A DNA stretch of 64,000 nt from the NCBI GenBank assembly GCA_049514215.1, contig JBEKVI010000018.1, positions 1-64,000 on the forward strand, given 5' to 3'. Shown piece after piece: positions 33,235 to 42,605 of this stretch. This DNA is from BOG-994 sp049514215. Lineage in GTDB: Bacteria; Pseudomonadota; Gammaproteobacteria; Burkholderiales; Burkholderiaceae_D. Position 1 is the stretch's first letter. Each line of letters opens with the position of its first letter. The notes under the pieces are model-generated. The model did not search any database. It saw only the letters and a program-made list of their open reading frames with translations, and was not told where the DNA came from. The position numbers and the translations under genes were made by a program.

Positions 33235-34515
33235 TTATTGGCGGAACAGGTCGGACATGACCTTGACGCCCTTGTCGCAGGCGTGATTCAGACACGGCAG
33301 GCCAAACACGCCGTCAAGGGTCTTCGTCAGCGAATAATGGTCGTAGAACTGGAGACTATGAAGCGCATGTGGCCCATAGTTGGTATCCACGACCAAAATG
33401 ACCTGATTCGGCGTTTGGGTGCTGTAATCGTTCTCATCCCACAGCAGAACGATCGCACTTCGGCTGTCCGACCAGACCGGTGAGGCCTTGATCGCCGTCA
33501 CGAGCCGCTCAACGGCCAAGTCGCCCTGCATAATGAGAGAGGGGTTCAAGCCGGTCTGGGTACCATTGTCGTCGGCATCGAAGTTACAAAATGCCGTTCC
33601 ATTTCCACGGCCGTGCATGTCATCGCACTGATTGGGAGCGATGAACGCAAAGTTGGGGACATCCCCCTTTTTCAGGTCGGCGTAAAGCCCTTTCGGACCC
33701 TCGAAGGAGGCGATCCTTTCCAGGCTCAGATCCGGCCTTTGCCCTTCCTGGACGGAAGCAAAATAGGCGAACGGGTCGTGCTTGACGGCGTAGAGGTAGA
33801 CCACATTCGAGGCGCTAACCGGGTTGCCTGTCGTGGAGAGCGCGGCGAAGTCGGAAGTTACATTGGTACCCGCGGCATTGCTGCCGCCAAGGCTGTAGTA
33901 GCCATCACTCACATTGACCCCATCGGCGCCAATGATCGGTAGGCCCTCCTGGTAACTCTTCCACGTCTTCCCGTGCGCGACAAGTTGATCTGCGATGGTC
34001 AATCCATCGATATCGGTACTCGCAGGAATCGAAGTCGAGCCATCGATGTTGGTCAACGGGGGAGCCGACGTTTCATTTTGGGTCGTATCGCGCACCGGTG
34101 TGGCTGCATCGGTCCCCTGGTGCCCATGAATCGGACACACCAGTCCAGTCGAAGGATTGTCCAGATTGGTCGGCTGGCCGGGAACGATATTCGGAACACA
34201 GCTCCTGTTGTGCCAGTCCGGATATTGATCCGAGAGATTGTTGAAGTTCGATCCGCCCACCACTTCGAGATAGTTCGTCGAGCTCGGGTGCGCGATCGCG
34301 TAGTACCTGAGCGCGAGGTTGGCGCGTGCCATGTAGGAATTGATGAACGGCGCCTGCGGGTTTTTCGCGATCTGCCCGAAATAATGATTTTCCATCATGA
34401 TCACGAAAACATGCTCTAGTTGGGGGACACCCTCGGGTATCGGGCCTTCTACGGCAGATGCGCTTCCCATCGCGATGAGCGCCGCTGCGCCCGAGGCGAG
34501 AACGATGTTCTTCAT
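33235..34515 (-). CDS. Exported phosphoesterase (acid phosphatase/phospholipase C-like family)
   Basis: A 426-residue protein of the phosphoesterase family PF04185, starting at the ATG after an AGGGAAAGGGA site. An N-terminal Sec signal (KNIVLASGAAALIAMGSASA) leads into EHVFVIMMENHYFG, the metal/nucleophile loop in which the catalytic residue is on ENH. NFAFIAPNQCDDMHG and IVLLWDENDYS supply further metal ligands. The central ~200 residues are Asn/Thr-rich. The fold is that of the alkaline-phosphatase superfamily. Relatives act as acid phosphatases or phospholipases; the exact substrate is unclear. It precedes the multicopper oxidase gene. Confidence 0.88.
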   Translation of the reverse strand: MKNIVLASGAAALIAMGSASAVEGPIPEGVPQLEHVFVIMMENHYFGQIAKNPQAPFINSYMARANLALRYYAIAHPSSTNYLEVVGGSNFNNLSDQYPDWHNRSCVPNIVPGQPTNLDNPSTGLVCPIHGHQGTDAATPVRDTTQNETSAPPLTNIDGSTSIPASTDIDGLTIADQLVAHGKTWKSYQEGLPIIGADGVNVSDGYYSLGGSNAAGTNVTSDFAALSTTGNPVSASNVVYLYAVKHDPFAYFASVQEGQRPDLSLERIASFEGPKGLYADLKKGDVPNFAFIAPNQCDDMHGRGNGTAFCNFDADDNGTQTGLNPSLIMQGDLAVERLVTAIKASPVWSDSRSAIVLLWDENDYSTQTPNQVILVVDTNYGPHALHSLQFYDHYSLTKTLDGVFGLPCLNHACDKGVKVMSDLFRQ

Positions 34516-34809
34516 GCACAGTCCCTTTCCCTGGTGGCCGGGGCACAATGACGGCTCGCCTCCGGAGAGCGAACGCTCTGGATCGCATTCTGGAAGGGAA
34601 ATATGACGAGCTTGTGTCGGTGCACTCAGACACGGGCCTGGGCCCCATTGGGCACCAGTGGATTCGATGAAGCGAAACATAAGACAATTCACATTCGAGC
34701 GCCATCCCGTCGCGCGTCGCCAGCGGCGAGACCGGCCAAGTCCGTCTAAGGGGCCGTCGCAGTCGGCTTTCGGCGTTCTTGGGACTCGTATGAGCCAAGC
34801 AGGCGCCCT

Positions 34810-36441
34810 CTAGGCTTGCATTCGCAGTTCGTCGACCAGAACGCGGATGTTTTCAGAATAGTCGACCGGGACGCAAACCAGATGAACGCCGCCGCTTGAA
34901 AAGGCGCTCTCGAGCGCAGGTGACAAGCCATCCGCGCTTTCGACGCGACTTCCTCTTAAGCCGTAGGCCTTGGCATAGTCCACAAAGTCCGGATTGCCGA
35001 AGGTCATGCCGAAATCGGTAAAGCCGTCGACCGCCTGCTTCCAGCGGATCATTCCGTAGGCATTGTCCTGCAGCACCAACACAACGAGATTCAGTCCCAG
35101 GCGGGCCGCTGTTTCAAGCTCCTGTGAATTCATCATGAATCCACCGTCACCGCAGACGGCCAGCACGCGTCGCGTGGGATAGAGCATCGCCGCCATGATG
35201 GCCGAAGGCAATCCGGCTCCCATCGTCGCGAGCGCGTTGTCCAGCAAAAGAGTGTTAGCGACACTCGTCCTGTAGTTGCGTGCGAACCAGATCTTGTACA
35301 TGCCGTTGTCCAGGCAGACAATGCCGTCCTCCGGAACAACCTGTCGAACGTCATGCACGATACGCTGCGGCGTGAGCGGATAGCGGACTTCGTCGGCTCG
35401 CTCCGAGATGTGTTGCAGGATGGCTGTACGCAGCCCCAAAAGCGCACCCGCGTTTGGGAGTCTGCCTTCAAGGCGATCGGCCAGGAGCGCGAGGCTATAG
35501 CCAACGTCACCGACGAATTCCGCGTTTGGGAAGAACACCTCTTCGACCGCCGCGGGCAGATAACCCACGTGCAGGACCGTCGGGCCACCCGGGCCCATGA
35601 GAAAGGGCGGCTTCTCCACCGTGTCATGACCGATCGCGATGATCAGATCGGCCCGGTCGATCGCCCGGTGGACGTAATCCCTTTCCGAAAGCGCTGCGGT
35701 TCCCATGTAGAGTTCAGATACGCCAGCCACCGCACCCTTGCCCATTTGCGTATTGAAGAAAGGGATTTGCAGCCGGCCTACGAAACTCGACAGCGCATCG
35801 GCCAAGCGCGGACGGCTCGCGGCCGCTCCCAACATGATCAGTGGGCGCTGGGCGCTCAAAATGAGCTCGACCGCACGCTCAAGTGAAGCCGGATGCACGA
35901 TGGGCTGCTCGATCGGGTGGGTCGACACCAACGACACGTCCGGTGCGAGCGCTGCTGCAATGTCTTCCGGAAGCTCCAGATGCACCGGTCCTGGTCTCTC
36001 CTGTTGGGCGACTCTAAACGCCTCCCGCACGATCGAGGGAATCGTCGTCGGACTGACGATCTGACGCGCCATCTTGGTCAGAGGCGTCATCGTAGAGACC
36101 ACGTCGACCACCTGAAATCGGGCCTGTTTGCGACTCAGTATCCCCTTTTGGCCCGTAATCATGACCATGGGCATCGCACCCAAGAGAGCGTAGGCCGCAC
36201 CGGTCGTGAAGTTGAGCGCGCCCGGACCCAAGGTTGACAGGCAAACTCCTGCGCGACCCGTGAGCCGTCCGTGCGTTGCGGCCATGAAGGCGGCAGCCTG
36301 TTCGTGTCGCGTGAGCACCAACTTGATGGATGACTGTCGCAAGGCTTCGACGACGTCGAGATTTTCTTCCCCGGGCACGCCGAAGATGTGCTGTACGCCC
36401 TCGTTTTCCAGCGCTGCCACCATCAGCTCAGCACCTTTCAT
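34810..36441 (-). CDS. Thiamine-diphosphate enzyme, acetolactate synthase large-subunit-like
   Basis: A 543-residue enzyme with the three-domain thiamine-diphosphate architecture. The N-terminal domain holds GVPGEENLDVVEAL, the catalytic Glu in TRHEQAAAFMA, and STLGPGALN. The middle domain is a nucleotide-fold linker, and the C-terminal domain has the cofactor motif GDGGFMMNSQELETAARLGLNLVVLVLQDNAYG. The ATG at 36441 follows a GAGGGG site. No small subunit is nearby, which suits a catabolic (AlsS-like) enzyme or another ThDP decarboxylase. Genuine acetolactate synthase activity is likely but not certain. Confidence 0.9.
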   Translation of the reverse strand: MKGAELMVAALENEGVQHIFGVPGEENLDVVEALRQSSIKLVLTRHEQAAAFMAATHGRLTGRAGVCLSTLGPGALNFTTGAAYALLGAMPMVMITGQKGILSRKQARFQVVDVVSTMTPLTKMARQIVSPTTIPSIVREAFRVAQQERPGPVHLELPEDIAAALAPDVSLVSTHPIEQPIVHPASLERAVELILSAQRPLIMLGAAASRPRLADALSSFVGRLQIPFFNTQMGKGAVAGVSELYMGTAALSERDYVHRAIDRADLIIAIGHDTVEKPPFLMGPGGPTVLHVGYLPAAVEEVFFPNAEFVGDVGYSLALLADRLEGRLPNAGALLGLRTAILQHISERADEVRYPLTPQRIVHDVRQVVPEDGIVCLDNGMYKIWFARNYRTSVANTLLLDNALATMGAGLPSAIMAAMLYPTRRVLAVCGDGGFMMNSQELETAARLGLNLVVLVLQDNAYGMIRWKQAVDGFTDFGMTFGNPDFVDYAKAYGLRGSRVESADGLSPALESAFSSGGVHLVCVPVDYSENIRVLVDELRMQA

Positions 36442-36576
36442 AGGATGCACCCCTCGAATGAATACGGTTGACCTATCAGGACCATGGAGAATCGTCGATC
36501 TTACGCTCGGCTTCATTTCCGCTCTTGGCAGGATCATACGAGTGCCTTGCCAACCCATGGAGCCGCCGGGCATGCG

Positions 36577-37587
36577 CTAGCCTCCAGGTGACGGGAGTGA
36601 GGCCTTCAAACTCGGAAATACCTGACTGACCTTGGAAGTCACGTACCCTCCATAGGTCCCTTCAAACGCGCGCAAGTCGGCACCGTCCCAGCGCGCCAAA
36701 GCCTGTGGACCCCAAGTCATCCCGGGTATGCGCGTGATGGTCGCACCGAAGTCGGGATCGAAGAAAAAGGGAATCGAGATGCGATCCCGTCCTCCGTGGT
36801 GCATGCTGACCCGATGCGGGGCGGAGCAATAGCGACCGGAGGTCATGTAATCCAACATGTCGCCGACATTGCAAACAAAGGAATTCTCGATAGGCGGCGC
36901 ATCCATCCAGCCTTGCTGGGTTCGCACCTGCAGTCCCCCGACATCGTCTTGCCAGAGTATCGTCAGTAAGCCGTAGTCCGTGTGTTCTCCCACGCCCCAT
37001 GACGCCTCTGAGGCCCCTCCTGCAGTTTGGCTCGGGTAGTTGAAAAGGCGGAGCAAAATGAGGGGATCTTCGGTGCCGTGCCTTTCGAAATAATCCTCGG
37101 ATAGTCCCAATCCCAAGGCCATCCCCCGCATCAAGATATGCCCGAGCGCGGTCAGTGCGTGCATGTAAGACAGGACGGTCTCACGAAACCCAGTAATGTC
37201 TGGCCAGAGGTTCGCCCCATGAAGAATGACGTTTGCCCGCACCCGCGGGTGGTCTGGACCGAGCTCAGTTCCCAGATAAAGCCCTTCTTTCCAATCGGGC
37301 TGCCCGGACGTCAGCTCGCCCGCCAGCGGAAAATAACCTCGCCATGCCGAGCCGCCTGCCGACATCGGGATTGCGAGCTTCTTAGCCTTAGGCCAAGAGA
37401 AAAATGCGCGCGCAAGCTGCGCGAGATCCGCAATCAGTGCCTGATCGACCCCGTGACCCACAATGTAGAAAAATCCATGGGAGCGCGCCGCGCCATCAAG
37501 CTGCAAGGCCACCGTTCTTCGAGCCGATTCGCTGGAATCGGGATCGAGAAGAGGCAGGACGTTGACGAGGGGGAGATTCGCCTTCAC
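36577..37587 (-). CDS. 2-oxoglutarate/Fe(II) oxygenase, isopenicillin-N-synthase family
   Basis: A 336-residue double-stranded beta-helix oxygenase. The iron triad is HxD in GEHTDYGLLT plus the distal His in CSAPHRV. The 2-oxoglutarate anchor is the Arg–Ser pair in RISIPFFFDP. The N-terminal helix motif GFFYIVGHGV is typical. The GTG start is supported by GAGGA 7 bases upstream. The gene ends about 135 bases before the acetolactate-synthase-like gene, so the pair may form a pathway. Substrate cannot be told; the family spans hydroxylases and ethylene-forming types. Confidence 0.92.
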   Translation of the reverse strand: MKANLPLVNVLPLLDPDSSESARRTVALQLDGAARSHGFFYIVGHGVDQALIADLAQLARAFFSWPKAKKLAIPMSAGGSAWRGYFPLAGELTSGQPDWKEGLYLGTELGPDHPRVRANVILHGANLWPDITGFRETVLSYMHALTALGHILMRGMALGLGLSEDYFERHGTEDPLILLRLFNYPSQTAGGASEASWGVGEHTDYGLLTILWQDDVGGLQVRTQQGWMDAPPIENSFVCNVGDMLDYMTSGRYCSAPHRVSMHHGGRDRISIPFFFDPDFGATITRIPGMTWGPQALARWDGADLRAFEGTYGGYVTSKVSQVFPSLKASLPSPGG

Positions 37588-37636
37588 AGGGAGATCCTCG
37601 GTACGCCGTCAGGGTGCGGGCGTGCTCGATCGCTGC

Positions 37637-38728
37637 TCATGCCGGGGACGCGAGATGATCGAGATGGGGGCGAACCTCGGGACTGATCCGATTTCGCCAC
37701 TCGCGCGGTGTCAGACCCAGTCGGCGTACGAACGCGCGCTGCATCGTGTCGGCAGAACCAAAACCCGACTTCATCGCGATGCGCTCGATCGACCAGTCCG
37801 TTTCCTCCAGGAGCGCGCGTGCACGGTCCAGACGGACCGATGCGACAAATTCCATGGGCGTCATTCCGGTTTCTACCCGGAAATGGCGCGTGACCGAACG
37901 CTCGCTTGTATTCATTCGCTCCGCAAAAAGCGGGATACTCATCGGCTGATTTGCGTGCTCGGCAATCCAGGCCAGTAGTTCGCGAATGCGATCGCTGTTG
38001 CCTGCCTGAGCGGCGAGCGCGGCACTGAGCTGCGATTGTCCACCGGGCCGACGCAGGAACAAGATGAGGTGGCGCGCGACCGCATGCGCCACATCGGTTC
38101 CGAGGTCCTTTTCGACCATTGCCAGCGCCAAGTCCATGCCCGCGGTAACCCCCGCCGAAGAATGTAATCCCCGGTCCTCGATGAAGAGCGCGTTCGCGTC
38201 GACCCGAGCACGGGGAAACAGGCGAGCTAAGCGTTCGCAGGATGCCCAATGCGACGTGACGCGACGACCATCGAGCAGACCCATTGCCCCCAGCGCGAAC
38301 GCGCCCGTACACACACTGCCCCAGCGACGCGCCGATCGCGCCATCGCATTCATCCATTCGGCCGTGGCGGGATCGCTTCCCACAGCGAGTGCCCGGTCGT
38401 CATCGCCGCCGGCGATGAGCACCGTATCGATCGATGCTGGAAGCTCCGCGATGGCGACCGTGTTGGCGATGCTCAACCCGGAATTGGCCCGGACGTCCCC
38501 TCCGTCGCGTGAAGCAATGATCACGCGGTAGCCGCCGAACGATCTGGGCCTGCGCGCGTTTGCGCTCTGGAACACCTCGAAGGGTCCGGAGACATCGAGC
38601 GACTGAAAGCCATCGAAAGCGAGTAACACGACAACACACTCTTTCGCTTTACCGACAGTGGCCAGGTAGGGTTCGGCCTGCGCCCGCGTGTTGGAGTGAT
38701 GTGTTCGCGCTGTCCGGAGTTGCGGCAT
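37637..38728 (-). CDS. GlxA-family transcriptional regulator (DJ-1/PfpI plus AraC)
   Basis: A 363-residue regulator with an N-terminal DJ-1/PfpI amidotransferase-like domain (about 30–200: VVVLLAFDGFQSLDVSGPFEVFQ, SVCTGAFALGAMGLLDGRRVTSHW, GLHSSAGVTAGMDLALAMV). A C-terminal AraC-type double helix-turn-helix follows (MSIPLFAERMNTSERSVTRHFRVETGMTPMEFV … ERIAMKSGFGSADTMQRAFVRRLGLTPREWRNR). The elbow Cys in VCTGA is present. It is divergent from an exported DJ-1/PfpI protein; the spacer of about 135 bases probably carries a shared control region. The effector is not readable. Confidence 0.93.
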   Translation of the reverse strand: MPQLRTARTHHSNTRAQAEPYLATVGKAKECVVVLLAFDGFQSLDVSGPFEVFQSANARRPRSFGGYRVIIASRDGGDVRANSGLSIANTVAIAELPASIDTVLIAGGDDDRALAVGSDPATAEWMNAMARSARRWGSVCTGAFALGAMGLLDGRRVTSHWASCERLARLFPRARVDANALFIEDRGLHSSAGVTAGMDLALAMVEKDLGTDVAHAVARHLILFLRRPGGQSQLSAALAAQAGNSDRIRELLAWIAEHANQPMSIPLFAERMNTSERSVTRHFRVETGMTPMEFVASVRLDRARALLEETDWSIERIAMKSGFGSADTMQRAFVRRLGLTPREWRNRISPEVRPHLDHLASPA

Positions 38729-38863
38729 AACTGTCCGAGCTCGGATCGTGTGATCGATATAGTGGGTCGTCGGCGACCCGCTCGTGTAACGGGCCCGTGC
38801 CGGGCTCAGGAGCCTGGGTCGAGCCAATTATATCGGGTACGCAGACTGCTCAGGAGTGAACGC

Positions 38864-39598
38864 ATGAGAAGACGCCAACTGTTCGGTCGAGCAACGCTGG
38901 GAGCGATGACTCTCGCCTTGGCCGGCCTGTCCTTTCCCGAACGCGGAGCGGCGGGACCCGGCGCGCCTCCGCTTAAGCCACCTGCCAAGGGCAAGATCCG
39001 GGTTGCGGTGCTCCTGTCCGATGGCGCGCAAGTCATCGACTTCGCCGGGCCCTGGGAAGTCTTTCAGGACGTGCACGTACCCGGGCGCGGGGCAACGATG
39101 GACGAACTGATGCCGTTTGAGTTGTTCACAGTCTCATCCTCCACGAGGCCGATCACGGCCAGCGGTGGTTTGCGCGTCATCCCTGACTACTCCTATGGCC
39201 ACGCACCCAAAGCCAGCGTGATCCTCGTCCCCGCACAGGATCAAGGCGACCCTGGGCATAGAAAGGCCACCACGGAGTGGCTCATTGCGGCCAGCAAGGA
39301 GGCCGACGTCACCATGTCGGTTTGTACCGGAGCCTTCGTTCTGGGTCGCGCGGGAATGCTTGATGGACTTGCGGCGACGACCCATGTTCAGGCTCTGGAC
39401 CAATTTGCCGCGGAGTTTCCCAAAGCGAGCCTGATCCGTGGTGTGCGCTTTGTGGAGAACGAGAAGATCTCCAGCTCGGCGGGGCTTTCGGCGGGGATCG
39501 ACCTGGCCCTGCGCGTCGTGGAACGCTACTGGGGCCGCGACATCGCGAGCCTGACCGCATCCAACCTGCAATACGAAGGCAAGGGCTGGATCGTCTAG
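38864..39598 (+). CDS. Exported DJ-1/PfpI-family protein with Tat signal
   Basis: A 244-residue protein whose first residues form a twin-arginine signal (MRRRQLFGRATLGAMTLALAGLSF), so it is folded before export. The DJ-1/PfpI domain follows: IRVAVLLSDGAQVIDFAGPWEVFQD, MSVCTGAFVLGRAGMLDGLAATTHV, and ISSSAGLSAGIDLALRVVERYWG. This matches the ligand domain of the divergent GlxA regulator nearly segment by segment. A good AGGAG site lies 7 bases before the ATG. Function is unknown; the elbow Cys is present. The proximity suggests a paralogous pair. Confidence 0.9.
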   Translation: MRRRQLFGRATLGAMTLALAGLSFPERGAAGPGAPPLKPPAKGKIRVAVLLSDGAQVIDFAGPWEVFQDVHVPGRGATMDELMPFELFTVSSSTRPITASGGLRVIPDYSYGHAPKASVILVPAQDQGDPGHRKATTEWLIAASKEADVTMSVCTGAFVLGRAGMLDGLAATTHVQALDQFAAEFPKASLIRGVRFVENEKISSSAGLSAGIDLALRVVERYWGRDIASLTASNLQYEGKGWIV

Positions 39599-39904
39599 CT
39601 TTCGCAGGTTGACCCAAGCTCGCAAGGAGCGAGCTTCAGTTGGCTCCATGCGCGCCTTATCGGTTCCGACGAAGCGCGCGCAATCGATTTTCCCCGGGGC
39701 AGATGACCCCGCCGAGGATGCGTCCCGGGCATCGTTGTCCCGGCTGCCCTACCCTCGTTGCAGTCTGACGTCCTAAGCCGCGCGAATGGCCTCGAGCCGC
39801 AAAGCGATGCCATAATCCTGCGCAGGGTTTGAACGGCTGGGGAAGGATAGGCTCGTGGCGGCTGCGCAAGGGCGCTTCTCGATACCCGAGGCTTTTCGCG
39901 GCCG
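39599..39904. other. Gap without recognisable gene
   Basis: About 305 bases between the DJ-1 protein and an exported hydrolase. I see no gene, repeat or clear terminator hairpin here. Confidence 0.3.
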
Positions 39905-41101
39905 ATGGATTCTGCGCAGCGCGCAGAGGTAGCGGTGGACTTTGACACCGGTTGGCAGTTCTTCGACTCTATGGACTCGTTCATGCATCCAGTGTCTATT
40001 GGGCATCGTCTATCATATTTTTTTGGACTGTCGGCGATCGGCTGCCGTTGGGTCATCAAAGCATTAGTCCTGGGCTTACCAATGCTTGGCGCCGTAGCCG
40101 CCGAGTATCCGACCCCAAGGGAAGGCACATGGATCGCTCACGAATTCCGGTTCCATACTGGCGAGAACCTGAAGGACCTCAAAGTCCACTATTGGACAGT
40201 CGGTGAGCCCACGGGGATGCCCGTCCTTGTGCTGCATGGAACCGGTGGGTCGGCTCTGGGCATGCTTGCGCCGAACTTTGCCGATGAACTCTTCGGAGCA
40301 GGGCAACCGCTGGACGCCCGAAAGTACTACATTATTTTGCCGGACGCGATCGGGCACGGTCAAAGCGCCAAGCCTTCAGACGGCCTTGGGACGGGATTCC
40401 CGCGCTATGACTATGCCGACATGGTCGACGCTCAGTTCCGACTGCTCACAGAAGGATTGGGAATTCGGCACGTACGGCTCATTCTCGGAAATTCGATGGG
40501 CGGAATGAACGCATGGCTGTGGGGCGAACGCTATCCGGACTACATGGACGCGTTGGTGCCCATGGCTTCTCAGCCCACCGCGATGGCAAGCCGAAACTGG
40601 ATGCTTCGGCGCGTCATGCTTGAGATGATCCGCAACGATCCAGAGTACAAGGATGGACATTACGTTCGCCAGCCGCCTTCGTTGAAATTTGCGCGCACCT
40701 TCTTCGGTATCGCGACTGCCGGCGGAACGCTCAACTATCAAAGGCGTGCACCGACGCGCGAATTGGCTGACAAAATCGTCGACGAACGCCTCGCCACGGC
40801 CGCAGAAGGCGTCGACGCCAACGACTTCCTGTGGCAGTGGGGCTCGTCTGCCGACTACGATCCCGCCTCCGAGCTGGAAAAGATCCAGGCGTGGGTTCTG
40901 GCCATCAACTCGGCCGACGATGAACGCAATCCACCCGAAACCGGCATCGAGACCGATGCCATGAAGCGCGTCAAAAATGGCCGGCTCTACCTCATTCCCT
41001 CAAGCGCCCAGACGAGCGGTCACGCGACGACCGGCAACGCCGGGTTCTATCAAAAGCAGCTTCAGGATTTTCTGCAATCGTTGCCGCAATCCTCTCGTTA
41101 G
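39905..41101 (+). CDS. Exported alpha/beta-fold hydrolase, homoserine-acetyltransferase-like
   Basis: About 370–398 residues. VLVLHGTGGSALGML forms the oxyanion loop, the nucleophile sits in LGNSMGGMNAWLWGE, and Asp and His follow near ADDERNPP and SGHATTG. The overall pattern (PDAIGHGQSAKPSDGLG) resembles MetX/homoserine O-acetyltransferase-like proteins, which include many exported members without acetyltransferase activity. A hydrophobic export segment covers about residues 40–66. In-frame starts at 39905, 39971 and 39983 all lack a good ribosome binding site, so the N-terminus is uncertain. Substrate unknown. Confidence 0.86.
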   Translation: MDSAQRAEVAVDFDTGWQFFDSMDSFMHPVSIGHRLSYFFGLSAIGCRWVIKALVLGLPMLGAVAAEYPTPREGTWIAHEFRFHTGENLKDLKVHYWTVGEPTGMPVLVLHGTGGSALGMLAPNFADELFGAGQPLDARKYYIILPDAIGHGQSAKPSDGLGTGFPRYDYADMVDAQFRLLTEGLGIRHVRLILGNSMGGMNAWLWGERYPDYMDALVPMASQPTAMASRNWMLRRVMLEMIRNDPEYKDGHYVRQPPSLKFARTFFGIATAGGTLNYQRRAPTRELADKIVDERLATAAEGVDANDFLWQWGSSADYDPASELEKIQAWVLAINSADDERNPPETGIETDAMKRVKNGRLYLIPSSAQTSGHATTGNAGFYQKQLQDFLQSLPQSSR

Positions 41102-41219
41102 TTTCCGCCTTGGGCCACGCGGCGGCGCCCCCGAGCCAACCGCCGGAACGGTCCCCGCTTGCCCTCGCGGGTCGTGGAATCATAGGCGGTTGGACTCAAA
41201 AGCCCGCTACATTGCCAGC

Positions 41220-42605
41220 CTAAGGCGTGACTAAGCCTGTCATCAGGACAACCTCGAAGTCCGAACCCTTGACCTGACCGAGCTCGCTATTGAGCGCGTC
41301 ATCGTTCCAGCGCGAGTCAGGTGCACCGGACACATACCAATTGCTCCCGTTATCCGCGACGAACATACCGTAGGTCTTCATCGCTTGCAGGATCGCCTGG
41401 CTTTGCGGGCTAAACGTCGAGGGAATCACGTAGCTGGCCTTGAGCCGCACGCGCATACCCATGGGCGGAAGATTCGTTGACGTGTTAGTGGAAGCATAGT
41501 GATCCGCGGGCGGAAGATAGGCCTTGCGCGTATGGTCCACCGTGAAGCGCAGTGCATGATGGATAGCACCGGCATTGGCCTCTTCGTAACGCACGAGCCC
41601 CGGGAAAATCGGAAGCCCCGCGGCATCCGCACTCGTCCAATCAGGTCCGGCCGTGGGTCTCACGTTATCCGAGTCCAAATGAAAGAGCGCGGTCGAGCTC
41701 GCGCTCCAGGCGGAACCGGCGACCCCGAAATTAGCAGGGTCGGATTGCCACATCTCGTAGAGTCGATTGGTGTCGCGATCGATGACGAGGACATGCATGT
41801 CTCCGCCGGGACCGCCACTGGCCTCGTTGACCGGTTCGCCCTCGATGGGCGCATTGTCCGGTACGGGAAAAGGCCCCGGGTCGCTCTGACTCGGATACCC
41901 CGTGATATCGATGGCCACGGGCGCCTGGCTGCTGCTTACGACTACATACGGAATGCCAATGACCCCGCCATTGTAGGTGCCCGAACCAAAGTCCGGGTGC
42001 AGTCCGGTCGTCAAGCCGATCGATGTAATGAGGTTCGCCGAATTCGGATCGACTTGCGCGGTCGAAATATTGGTGTTCCAGGCGTTGTCAGCTGGAAACG
42101 GCATCGCACCGTTCAGATTCGCGCCCACCCCCAGATCGGCTCCGGCCATGGTTGCGTAATGGGCGCTGGTGGTCCCCACGGTCACCGTCACGGTCGCCGT
42201 GGCCTGCCCACCGGTTCCGGCAGCCGTCAACGTATAGGTGGTGGTCTGTGTCGGATCGATACTGACATCGGTCCCCGTGACCGTTCCAGGACCGGGATTG
42301 ATCGTAATCGTCGTGGCGTTGGCGACCGACCAGGTCAAGGTGGTGGCCTGTCCGGAACTCACAAGAGTGGGAGAGGCAGTAAAGCTGGCGATGGTGGGCG
42401 CAGGATTCGTCGGTTTCGGGGTGGTGGGCGCCTTGGGCCGATGACTTCTGGCTTCGCTCGCCGTAGTGCCCGAGTCGCCAGTCGTGGAGCCTCCTCCTGA
42501 ACTTCCTCCGCACGCGGTCAATGCCAATGCAACCGCAGCAAGTACGGCGAGTCGAGTCAGCCGATTGGTGGCATCCATAAGATTCGCTAGGCTCGAAGTA
42601 TTCAT
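41220..42605 (-). CDS. Ig-like domain lipoprotein, function unknown
   Basis: A 461-residue lipoprotein. The signal ends with ALTAC then a Gly/Ser-rich stretch; the lipidated Cys is about residue 32. A single Ig-like domain (about 65–145: PTIASFTASPTLVSSGQATTLTWSV … TVTVTVG) is followed by a ~300-residue C-terminal domain with conserved-looking segments: PFPADNAWNTNIST, IDRDTNRLYEMWQ, AGAIHHALRFTVDHTRKAYLPPADHYAS, PPMGMRVRLKASYVI and TYGMFVADNGSNWYVSGAPDSRWNDDAL. This second part recurs in soil bacteria as a hypothetical secreted domain; I do not know its activity. Probably surface-exposed. Confidence 0.82.
   Translation of the reverse strand: MNTSSLANLMDATNRLTRLAVLAAVALALTACGGSSGGGSTTGDSGTTASEARSHRPKAPTTPKPTNPAPTIASFTASPTLVSSGQATTLTWSVANATTITINPGPGTVTGTDVSIDPTQTTTYTLTAAGTGGQATATVTVTVGTTSAHYATMAGADLGVGANLNGAMPFPADNAWNTNISTAQVDPNSANLITSIGLTTGLHPDFGSGTYNGGVIGIPYVVVSSSQAPVAIDITGYPSQSDPGPFPVPDNAPIEGEPVNEASGGPGGDMHVLVIDRDTNRLYEMWQSDPANFGVAGSAWSASSTALFHLDSDNVRPTAGPDWTSADAAGLPIFPGLVRYEEANAGAIHHALRFTVDHTRKAYLPPADHYASTNTSTNLPPMGMRVRLKASYVIPSTFSPQSQAILQAMKTYGMFVADNGSNWYVSGAPDSRWNDDALNSELGQVKGSDFEVVLMTGLVTP

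Noticed and set aside
33176..33295. Extending the multicopper oxidase start to 33295
   Set aside because: That would overlap the phosphoesterase coding end by about 60 bases and add non-signal residues before the visible export signal.
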